A DNA stretch of 64,000 nucleotides, taken from assembly GCF_035083965.1 (NCBI RefSeq), contig NC_089738.1:19747234-19811233 (forward strand). Direction: 5' to 3'. The stretch comes from Branchiostoma lanceolatum. Taxonomy: Eukaryota > Chordata > Leptocardii > Amphioxiformes > Branchiostomatidae. Made by a program: the position numbers and the translations under genes. This document shows positions 43,501 through 55,400 of the stretch, one piece after another (within the stretch, counting starts at the first letter, position 1; each line of letters begins with the position of its first letter). The notes under the pieces were generated by a model. The model made no database searches and was not told where the DNA came from. It saw only the letters and a list, made by a program, of their open reading frames with translations.

Positions 43501-46500
43501 ACCACAAGACGTCATCATGCAGCTACAAACAGGCCAAGTAAGGCAACAAAAACAGGTGAGGGAAGCTTTCCTCCAAGATTAAAATTGTATTGCGCATCTA
43601 TATCGTAACGGATAGAATTTAAGGTACATTACTTAGCTCTTTCATACAGTAAATATAATATCTACACTATCTTATTTATAGGGAACAGGAACTACAAAAT
43701 AAAGTAACAGAATGATCAGAATGCACAGGAGACGTTGTGCACATTAAATGCTTTTGTCTGAAATAATACAGTCTCGCTTGCGTAGACGATAGAGTCAAGA
43801 GTGCCTGTTGCATGTATTTATATTGGCCTAGATTCAAAATCTTTGCACTGTCTTGTCTTGGTTAAGATGATGTACTAGGTTTTACAAGACTAGTGATGAT
43901 TTTAATTAGATTGTGTCTTTCTTTCAATATCGGTAGAACATGTCAATAGAATTTGTCAGTGTTCATAGAAAAGATCATAATACATGTTAATATGTCAAAA
44001 TCCTCAAATGTTACAGAATCGGATATACATGATTGTACATGTACCGTGAGGTAACACTGGGTAACCACACATTCATGCTAAACATGACCAGAAGGAATAT
44101 ACCTTTTAAGTCAAATTCTAAGTCAGGCTTCTGAGTCAAATCATGTGGACTACTGTCTAGTTCCTTTGACCTTCTAGCAGGTACCAGACACAAAATTATC
44201 CTGTTTCAGTTCCAGTTCTGGTTTCACAATTTCTACCTGACAAGTTGTCGAAAATTTGACCTGCAATTTGACAGACCTGTCGGCAAGGACCCAGGGCTTA
44301 ATTAACAGTGGCTCTGTTTGAATTTAGCATAATTTTTCTTGAAGTTTGAACCTTTATCTATTCACGATAAGCTCAAATGTGCTTGCAGGCCGCTTCTCAT
44401 TGAGGCCATGAGGGAAGAGTTACATGTAACTTGAAATTAAAGGGTCAGACAAAATATAACAGAGATAAGGATTACATTTACATGTATTTGAATTTTAAGT
44501 CCTAATTAACAACATAGCATGCTAAACACAGAAGACATTGGCACAACTGCTTTTGTCATTATTTTGACTTCCTCTACCCGTGCTCCCCCAGGCTATGCTG
44601 ACCCTACTGGAAGTGGCCTGTAGGCTGGTCACCGTGGTGATTCTCCTGATGACTGAAGCCTTGTCGGGTGAGCAGGAACCGGGGCCACATCAAAGGCACC
44701 CAGAGCATTTTATGAGGCTTGAAAACTGGAAATATTCTAGTTGCTGTAATCTTTATGAAATTGACATTTGATGCCACTGTTTACCACATTTGCTTGCGGA
44801 TTTCATATCAAAAGTGCTCAAACCCGGCACAAAAATAAGCTACATGGTGATCTTTTACTTTAAAGCGCCTAGTGTAAATAGACCGATACCATAGCTCCAC
44901 ATAGGACCCCTGAAGCCAAAAGGAAAAGAGGCCGTCCATACTCCACACTTACGAGCATAAAGTGGAAAAGTACTGACAGAAATGATGTGTAACCGAGAAT
45001 ACTGGAAGCAGAACTTTGTAGACGTGTCAACTCGTTAGAGTATGATTATGTATGTGTGTGTGTGTATGTATAATATAATTCAAGAATGTTTACTGTCGTT
45101 GTTTATTGTTTATGACCCTCCAGGCTGTGTTGTTCACCACCGGACTGCGGACTGCAGGTACAGCGGACTCCAGGAGGTCCCCGCCCACCTTCCGCCGGAC
45201 GTCACACACCTGGACCTGAGTGGGAACCACCTGTCCTCCCTCCCCAACCTGACCTTCTCTCACCTGCCTCACCTGCTCTGGCTCGACCTCAGCTCAAACG
45301 TGATTGACGACCTTGAACCTGACGCTTTCGCAAATTTGACCTTGCTGCGGGTGTTGTCTCTCCATGACAACCGACTCAGATCCCTTCCAACCTCCGTCTT
45401 CCGACCGCTTCCAGCGCTCCACTCACTCCAGCTGTCGGGGAACTGGGAACTCTGGAACGTCTTAGCCCCCTTGAACCAAGACATCTGGAAGGACCTGAAC
45501 CTGGAACTTCTTGACCTGTCAGGCAACTCCCTCGAGTCGGCTGCGTTCCCTGACACGTTTTCCGCCATGAAGTCACTGAAGAAGCTTTATCTGTCCGGGA
45601 ATCAAATCCAGTCTTTCTCCAAGACCGACTTTGCTCCGTTCGAAGGACAAGATTTTCAAACTCTTGATCTGTCTCTGAATCCAACGTCTCGAGTCGAGCC
45701 CGGCTTCTTCCAGCTGTTCAAGAGTGTGGATGACCTTGACCTCTCCCAGCTTGACCTCTCACTGTCCGACCTTCAGGGCATCTTTGCCGACCTTGCAGGC
45801 TTGAACTTGACCCGGCTGAAGATGAACGACTTTGAGTTCTCCCCCTCTGTCTTCTCCGCCCTCCGCCCAGACACGTTCGAAAACCTTGCCGGCGCGCCTC
45901 TCCAACGTCTCGGGCTGAGCTCATCCGCAGTCCAAGACATCTCGGACCACTCCTTCCGTGACCTGGCCGAGCTGGTGACCCTTGACCTCTCCCTGAACTC
46001 CCTGTCCCGGCTGCCCCGGCAGGCCTTCAGCGGGCTGCCCAAGCTGCAGGTTCTGGTCTTGAGCTCCAACCCCTTTGAACAGGTCTGGCCATTATTGACT
46101 GATACATATTAGTAGAAAAGGTTTATTTATTGCTAAAACAACATAGCAAGTTAGTACATAGCAGTCAATTGGCTGAATTGCGTATTTCCTGTACAGGTCG
46201 CATTTAAAAACTAGCCATTTACTGTTTATAAATATAATAAATTTTCATTGGTTGAGAGAGATACATCATAATTCTAAAAGACAATTAAGCACAGATCCGC
46301 ACATGTAACGGCAGTGAACTTTAATCCGACGCAACCTTAATCCAACACTTTTCAGTACTCCCCTGTAAGAAAAGACCTAGCACTGATATGCAAAATCTTT
46401 TGACACTCGGAAGACTGCTTCATATGCAGTGATGACTGGAGAAGCGCTACACAATAATGCTACAGTTACAGAAATACTCACAAGGCCGCTTGTTGACTTA

Positions 46501-49500
46501 CGATTCCGCGCTACATTTGCTCAAAAGTGTCGGATTAAGGTTCAGTGCCGTTAATGATAATGCTTATAATATAGAAAGTATGATTTCAAATATTCTTTTG
46601 ACAATGTATCATCAAAAATGATTGCAATTTAGAAATGAATACTAGGAAATGCAAATGAAGTCTAGAAAACTTGAAAAAAGTCTTTGAATGATCTGTTATT
46701 AACATAACATAACATAGTGTTATTAAAATAAGTTTGAAATAAGTAGTACTTTCATGAAACCTTTATGTAGCCTACAGCGTAATTCTGTCATGAAGTTCCT
46801 AAAGGCTGTTGTTTGTAAACAGTTGTTGTTTGTTTGTAAATAATGATTCAGAATAGATAACCGTTCCTCATCAGGTGCCCGGAGAAGTCCTAGCTGCCGT
46901 GTCGCCCACCCTTGAGACGCTAGAACTCAACGACGTTCCCGTCGACGAGATTCACGCTGGGGATTTCGGGAGCCTTCCGAGGCTGACGCACCTCTCGATG
47001 TCGGGCCTACTCAACGGGCGGCTGCAGGAGCTGTCTCCACGCTGCTTCCAGGGTCTACCCGGTCTCACCGTGCTGAACCTGCAGCAGAACCGACTGGTCG
47101 GGCTTCCCGACGGCGTCTTCTCCGGGCTACATAACCTCCAGGTTAGCGTAGCGTAGTGACACTGTGTAGTCCAGTGGTTAGCTATAGCGATCTTGCCTCT
47201 GGAACTAGAAGTCCCGGGTTAGAACACGGCTGTGTCGCTCACCTGACATGCGCGCTACCGGAAAGGGTCACAGTCCTTGGAACGGGACGTTAAGCCGTGG
47301 TCCACTGTTCATTGTGCTTGTCGAAAAGAGCTAGGGGAATTTCCCCGGTACAATGAACCTGTAAATACTGTATATAGCGTCTGTCTTCTCTGTCATGACC
47401 AGTGGAAGAGTAGCTCATCTGTTCATTGAGTTCATTTGAGCTAAGATGCTTCGAGATCACTTTCCTTTCCTTTCTTTTTCCAGGTCCTCCTTCTCAAGGA
47501 GAACAGGATCGCACAGCTCCAGGAGACGTCCTTTTCCGACCTTCCCAACCTGCGAGTCTTAGACCTGTCCGCTAACAATCTCTTGGCCAGTTTGCCCGAG
47601 CGTATTTTCCACCCGCTAAAAAGCCTCGAAGAGCTGAGACTCAACGAAAATTCTTTTTCAAATTTCTTTGGCGCCGTCAAGCTTAACGGCCTCGGCAAGC
47701 TTAGGCGGATGAACCTTACGTCCAACAACTTAGGTTTGCTCCCAATCTTTGACCCAGTCTCGACTCTTGAAGTGTTAGATCTTTCTGACAACCAGGTGTT
47801 CAACGAGAAAGTCACCTACGTTTCGGAGAGGCCCTTTCGAAACTTGTCCAACCTGGTGTACCTGAGTTTAAGTAAGAACCGACTGGAAGTCATACAAAAG
47901 ACCGACACTAGTAGGTTCTTCGAAGGTTTGGGGTCCCTGGAAGTTCTGAAGATGTCCCAAACTGGGGATCCTTGGAAATCTTTTGGCAACACTACCATAT
48001 TCTACGCCTTGCTTGCCTTGAGAGTGCTTGATCTGAGCTCTAGTGGGATCGCCGCACTCCCCAGAAAAGCTTTCCAGGTTCACAGCCAATTGGAGGGCCT
48101 CGATCTGTCCAACAACGAGATCCTCTCATTGCCTGATCAGCTTTTCCCTCCCACTCCGACATCCTTACGAGACCTCAGCCTCAGAAGTAACCGGATATCG
48201 GTCCTGCCGGAGACCAGGTACAACTACTTCGTACGAGGACTCGAGATCTTGGACCTGCGGGAGAACTTCTTCCAGTGCGACTGCGATATCCAGTGGTTCA
48301 TCACATGGGCTAACTCCAGTGGGGTGGTGCAGGGGTGGGAGGGGGGCGCCTACACGTGCAGCAGCCCATCCAGCCTGCGCAACAAACCCTTGAGCAGCTA
48401 CAACCCGGACTGCATGACCTACACCAGCCTCTACGCCTGCATCGTGACCACTTCGCTGATTTCCCTCTACATCCTGACCTGCTTCACTGTCCACAAGTAC
48501 GGCTGGTGGTTCAGTTACGTGTTTTACGTGGCAGGGAGAGCGTTCAGACGCCGCGAGGTAGCCAGGAACCCCGCGCGGAGGTTCCGATACGACGCTTTCG
48601 TCGCCTACAGCAGCCGCGACGAGCGGTGGGTCACGGAGGAACTCGTACGCAATCTTGAGAATGAAGTCCCGAGTTACCGTCTTTGTATCGGCGCTCGCGA
48701 TTTTGTCGGAGGTGTGGCGATAACGGAAAACATCGCAAGGAGCGTGGACGCCAGTCGGAAGACGATCTGCGTCGTCACACACAACTTTGTGCAGAGCAGC
48801 TGGTGTAACTACGAGCTGCAGGCCTCGGAGGGGAGGTACTGGTTTGCTGTTTTTGGTTTTTGTTTAGGCCATGTTGATACGATTATAATTTATATGGAAT
48901 GACTGAATGAACTTTTATCTATGTTATTTGCAATGAGCCTACGGGTAGGAATTTGCAATCAACTTATTTCCTGTAATTCTTTTTTCTTTCACTGTAATTT
49001 AGGTTCACTGTTTTCACTGTCACCTCTGGACTGTGAACTTATCATCCCAGTGAAAAACCAATTTATGATTCCTCCACACATCCTTTCTGTAAATCACTTG
49101 CTGCCATCGTGAAGTTAAAGTTTAGTGAAAATGTCAATTTTTCTTACACCGTGAAATTTTGCTACCGTGAACTTAAAGTGAATTACAGTATCTTTATTCA
49201 GTAGGTAGACAAGAAACAATTTTTGACGTTCTGTGTCTGTAGGTACCACATGTTTGACCCGTGGCGCTCGAACCTGGTTCTCGTGTTCCTGGAGAGGGTT
49301 CCGGACCGCGTCGTGGCGCGACACAAGCAGCTGCGGACCGTGGTGGAGCGTGACACGTACCTCGTGTGGCCGCGGGACAAGCGCCGCGGGTCGCTGTTCT
49401 GGGCGCGGCTGAGAGACGCTCTGGGGGAGCCGATGGATCAGAACGACCAGCTGGATCTGGATCTTATCGAAGAAGACTTTGTCTAACAAAAACTAGAATT

Positions 49501-52234
49501 CTAATCTCAGATGTCTTTTGTGCTATGAATGTCAAAGGAAACAGATCGAACCAGAGACCTCAGAGAGTGATCTCAGAGAACCAAGTTTCTGTCAAGTCCA
49601 GGGCTGTCTCCAGCTTTATTCTTTTTCCTTTCTATTGTTGTTTGGGGGCCCATGTTGTTAATCTTTGCTGTTAAATCTGTCAATCTAAGGTAACAAAAAT
49701 ACCTTTTTATCAATTTCATGTCATAGATAAGGTAACATTTTTCTTTGTCCCATCAAGCAAATTTCCGTCCATAAACAGAGGGACGGGCCCTGAAGACAGG
49801 CCTGGTCAAGTCATGGATTCGGCCTGAAGGTGCAATTCTGAACTGATTAGAATTTAGATTCAACACTCCAGACATTAAGACTTCCTGACTTGAGACTCAC
49901 CCTGGAAGAGCGCGACGGACCTGGACACGCAGAGCAGCCCGTAGAGGACCGAGATCCCGATGGCGACCCAGTTCGACGCGATCGTGTAGTGCTGCCGTTT
50001 TCTCTCCGTCAGCGTGAAGTGGTAAAGTTTCTGCAAGGTTTAGAAATATATATGTTATACTAAATGTTCTAAAAATAAATATATAGTTATCAGGGCTCTG
50101 ATATGGACAGGTAGAGGCTGTTTTCTCTTCGTCAAAGAGAAGACTTCAAGTGGTTCAAGTATCTGAGGCAGAGAAAATAAATGTCAGCCAGTTTATGAAT
50201 GAAAAAACACCTGGTATCACAGTGATGTTTGCTTACCTGGAATGTGGCCAGGGTTACGACAACACACAGCACTACATCACCACCCTCACCCCAGGACCCC
50301 CAGGGCTCTCCCCACCACCCCAGGGCTCTCCCCCACCCCAGGGATTACAGTGATGTGTGCTTACCTGAAACGAGGCCAGGGTGACGGCAGCACACAGGCA
50401 GATCAGAGGGTACACCGGGAACAAGAACCGCTCCTCCTGAGAGTGGTAGGGAACAGGGATGGTTCAGCACAAACTTACAGCATCATCTTACTACTTAAAG
50501 AAGGGTCACATTGACCCCACAAACTTTGAAGCTCTCTGCAACGATTGCAGCACCTGGCGTCAGCTGAGCTACAACGGCGTCACAACTTTTGAAGCTGAGA
50601 GGATAGCAGCCGCTGAGGCCAAGAGGACTAGGAAAGCCCGGCTGCAACAGAACTGATGAACTGAAATGACACTATGTAGATTCGCCCTACTCCCTCGAGT
50701 GGCTGTCAACACAGCATCAGTACAACTTACACTAAGCTCACATAAGGTATGCACAAATAAGCACAACAGGCTGGTGCAGGGTATCATAAACTTACAGTAG
50801 ACATTTTCTAAAAGCTAGGAGTCAGCCAGTCAGGAATGAATGAATGAGTGAGTGAATGAAATAAGAGTACCTTGTGAAGAAGACGAGGACCCAGATGTAG
50901 AGAGAAGACAGGGTGGAGTGAGTGAATGAGTGAGTGAGTGAGTGTGAGTGAGTGAGTGAGTGAATGAGTGAGTGAGTGAGTGTGAGTGAGTGAGTGAGTG
51001 AGTGAGTGAGTGAGTGAGTGAGTCTGTGTGTGAGTGAGTGAGTGGGTGTGAGTGAGTGAGTGAATGAGTGAGTGAGTCTGTGTGTGAGTGAGTGAGTGGG
51101 TGAGTGAGAGAATGAGTGAGTGAGTGAGTGAGTGAGTGGGTGAGAGAGTGAGTGAGAGAATGAGTGAGAGAGTGAATGGGTGAAAGAAGAGTACCTTGTG
51201 CGGCCTAGTGAGTGTACCCAGATGTAGAGCGGAGACAGGGTGGAGTGAGTGAGAGTGTGAAAGAAGAGTACCTTGTGCGGCCTAGTGAAGAAGATGAGGA
51301 CCCAGATGTAGAGAGAAGACAGGGTGGAGTGAGTGAGTGAGTGAGTGAGTGAGTGAGTGAGTGAGTGAGTGAGTGAGAGAGTGAGTGAGTGAGTGAGTGA
51401 GTGAGTGAAAGAAGAGTACCTTGTGTGGCCTAGTGAAGAAGATGAGTACCCAGATGTAGAGCGGAGACAGGGTGGAGTGAGTGGGAGAGTGAGCGAGTGA
51501 ATGAATAATTGAGTGAGTGAGTGAAAGAAGAGTACCTTGTGCGGCCGTGTGAAGAAGATGAGGACCCAGATGTAGAGCGGAGACAGGGTTTGGAGTGAAT
51601 GAATGAGTGAGTGAGTGAGAGAGTGAGTGAGTGAGTGAGTGAGTGAGTGAGTGAGTGAGTGAGTGAGTGAGCGAGCGAGTGAATGAATGAGTGAGTGAGT
51701 GAAGAGTACCTTGTGCGGCCTAGTGAAGAAGATGAGTACCCAGATGTAGAGCGGAGACAGGGTGTAGAGCAGCTGGTGCGTTGGGACGTAGCCCGGCGAT
51801 CGCTGCTTCAGCATGTTGTCAACAAACAGCTGGAAAACAAACGAGAACAACATTTTTAGCACAACATTTTTGCAATTGAAAAAATCTTCCAACGAACACA
51901 AAGAGGAACACATTTTTTTCAGCCTGTTTTTCTTTCCTGTAGTACATATATATATACATATGTCTTGTAGATTCTACACAAATAATCATCACAGTTCATC
52001 TGTATTGGGAATTTTTGTGTGGGACAAAACGACATGGAAACTTACCCCCAGCGGCATGGCCACCAGCCCCATAAGGAACATGTATGTGTGTGACTGTGTG
52101 GGCGTGCATGTGTGTGTGTTTGTTCGCGTACATGTGTGCACATGTGTGTGAGTTTATGTGTGTGTGCATGTGTAGGTGTAAGTAAGTGTGTGAGTGACTC
52201 ACCCCCAGCGGCATGGCCACCAGCCCCATCAGGA

Positions 52235-52279
<45 letters not shown>

Positions 52280-52369
52280 GGTGTGCATGTGTGTGCGAGT
52301 GTGTGTGCACATGTGTGTGAGTGACTCACCCCCAGCGGCATGGCCACCAGCCCCATCAGGAACATGTGT

Positions 52370-52447
<78 letters not shown>

Positions 52448-55400
52448 CTGTGTGGCCGTGCATGTGTGTGCGAGTGTGTGTGCACATGTGTGTGAGTGAC
52501 TCACCCCCAGCGGCATGGCCACCAGCCCCATCAGGAAAACGATGTTGAAGTTGAGGAAGCCGTTTAGGAAGTAGAACGTCCACGGCTCCACACCTGCAGA
52601 TAAACAACACAACATGTAAACAACACAACATGTAAACAACACAACATGTAAACAACACAACATGTAAACAACACAACATGTAAACAACACAACATGTAAA
52701 CAACACAACATGTAAACAACACAACATGTAAACAACACAACAAACATTATGTACCAGCATGGCTCCACAGCTACAAAGTAAAAAACACACCAAAGTCATT
52801 GTTTGTAAAAACATCGAAATCAAACACTAAGACATAAACTAGGCAAATTTGGCTCTCAAACCATCAACTCAACATCCCTGATGTACATCAGGGTGCACCA
52901 ACCTTTTCTTAACCGGGACGGGTGGCGCTATAGACTTCCAACAACTTTTGACCCATTGCCTATGTCACACAATGTGCGACAAGTCATGTGTCCAGAGCAA
53001 TTGGTCAGAGAACTTACGAAGACTGAGTGATTCAGTCAATTTCCGGTGAGTTCAATACTTTGAGTTGGAGAAAGTTCAACCTTCCCAAAACTCAACATCG
53101 CTTGACAACTTGCACTACCGGTAGTTCATGTGTCTTACCGTATATATCCGGCCCGTGGTCGCTGAACACGTTGTACAGGACGATGTTGAGAGGAGCGATG
53201 ACCAGCTTCCCGTAGTACATCGTGTCCACCATCACTAGCGGGACCTGGGACAGAGGAGATGTACTGCTTTTCTCCAAATATCATCATATTTAAGCTATTT
53301 GAGTGACATTTGCATTCGATCCTTACGAGTTAGGGACAACATGTTAAACAAGTTTTTCCAGTTACAATGTTGATCTGTTCTGTCAGTTCATCAAAGTGAC
53401 GCTGAACAAGAGTGATGGATGTTACGCGAAACGTCCAGAAATAAATCTCCGAATTTTTATCCAGTTGTAGAGTTTGTAAAGCTATGTGAGAGAGTGAGTG
53501 AGTGTAGAGTCTGAATTGTCTTTATACACATTTAAGCTATTCACCATAATCCTATGTACCATAGCTATTGAGTTCGTTATTGTTGAAGACTTAAAGCCAG
53601 CTGTAAAGTAAACAATTTTGCTTTGAAAACTTCCCAAACTATAAGTTGTGCTACAGAAAAAAGGGTGAACGTGAGATTCTGATGGATGAATAATGTGGGA
53701 AATAGTAGTACAGTACATGCTTCTATGCCATCATAGATAGATTTCACATGTTTCTGAAGCAGAAGAAAATCATTCTGACTTACCAGCACGAGACACAAGG
53801 AGATGATGACCCACTGGCAGAACAGAGCCATGCGCTGTCTTCTCAACACCAGGTCTACGGCTATGGGGATGCTGGGGGGAGGGGGGCGGTAAAGGTCGTT
53901 AGTTCTCAACACCAGGTCTACAGCTATGGGGATGCTGGGGGAGGGGGGCGGTAAAGGTCGTTAGTTCTCAACACCAGGTCTACGGCTATGGGGATGCTGG
54001 GGGAGGGGGGCGGTAAAGGTCGTTAGTTCTCAACACCAGGTCTACAGCTATGGGGATGCTGGGGGGAGGGGGGCGGTAAAGGTCGTTAGTTCTCAACACC
54101 AGGTCTACGGCTATGGGGATGCTGGGGGGAGGGGGGCGGTAAAGGTCGTTAGTTCTCAACACCAGGTCTACAGCTATGGGGATGCTGGGGGGAGGGGGGC
54201 GGTAAAGGTCGTTAGTTCTCAACACCAGGTCTACGGCTATGGGGATGCTGGGGGAGGGGGGCGGTAAAGGTCGTTAGTTCTCAACACCAGGTCTACAGCT
54301 ATGGGGATGCTGGGGGGAGGGGGGCGGTAAAGGTCGTTAGTTCTCAACACCAGGTCTATGGCTATGGGGATGCTGGGGGGAGGGGGGCGGTAAAGGTCGT
54401 TAGTTCTCAACACCAGGTCTACAGCTATGGGGATGCTGGGGGGAGGGGGGCGGTAAAGGTCGTTAGTTCTCAACACCAGGTCTACAGCTATGGGGATGCT
54501 GGGGGGAGGGGGGCGGTAAAGGTCGTTAGTTCTCAACACCAGGTCTATGGCTATGGGGATGCTGGGGGGAGGGGGGCGGTAAAGGTCGTTAGTTCTCAAC
54601 ACCAGGTCTACAGCTATGGGGATGCTGGGGGGAGGGGGGCAGTAAAGGTCGTTAGTTCTCAACACCAGGTCTACAGCTATGGGGATGCTGGGGGGAGGGG
54701 GGCGGTAAAGGTCGTTAGTTCTCAACACCAGGTCTATGGCTATGGGGATGCTGGGGGGAGGGGGGCGGTAAAGGTCGTTAGTTCTCAACACCAGGTCTAC
54801 AGCTATGGGGATGCTGGGGGGAGGGGGGCGGTAAAGGTCGTTAGTTCTCAACACCAGGTCTATGGCTATGGGGATGCTGGGGGAGGGGGGCGGTAAAGGT
54901 CGTTAGTTCTCAACACCAGGTCTACAGCTATGGGGATGCTGGGGGGAGGGGGGCGGTAAAGGTCGTTAGTTCTCAACACCAGGTCGACGGCTATGGGGAT
55001 GCTTGGTGGGTAAAGTAGAACAACAATGTAAAACATTTTGCCTAAAGATTCATCTCTATTTTCCCTCTAAAGTTCTCTATGAAATACACAGCTGGTAAGC
55101 TGTCCAAAATAGTACTGTAACTGTTATGGTTCATACCAATATCAAAAGCACCATGAATTGATATTGATAAGACCCAGAACTGCTCTTACCCGAGAGCCCC
55201 AGCAAACGGCCAGCCCACAATCGCACTCACCGCTATACTGAAAATGGCCACCTGGAAAAAATATCGAGAAATACATTTGAGAGGAAAAAAAATCAGACAA
55301 GATATTGCATTGTACAGAGAGTAAAAATATGAAGGTGAAAGTACAGAAGTGAAAGTACAGAAGTGAAAGTACTGACCCCGTCGTAATGTGTCCACCATGC

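Noticed and set aside
50822-51913. 363-residue minus-strand frame rich in His-Ser-Leu-Thr
   Set aside because: It is read through (GAGT)n and copied ALG9 exon-10 edges; only 51710-51829 is a supported exon.
51996-52823. His-Thr and Cys-Val frames of 100-180 residues
   Set aside because: Read through (TG)n and the 17-bp ACAACATGTAA repeat; the only real coding part is ALG9 exon 9.
54237-54854. 205-residue frame with a perfect 21-residue period
   Set aside because: A product of the 63-bp array being a multiple of three; it is copied ALG9 exon-7 edge, not a repeat protein gene.
53839-55005. CRISPR-like regular array
   Set aside because: Units have no unique spacers, the genome is animal, and the unit is an exon edge.
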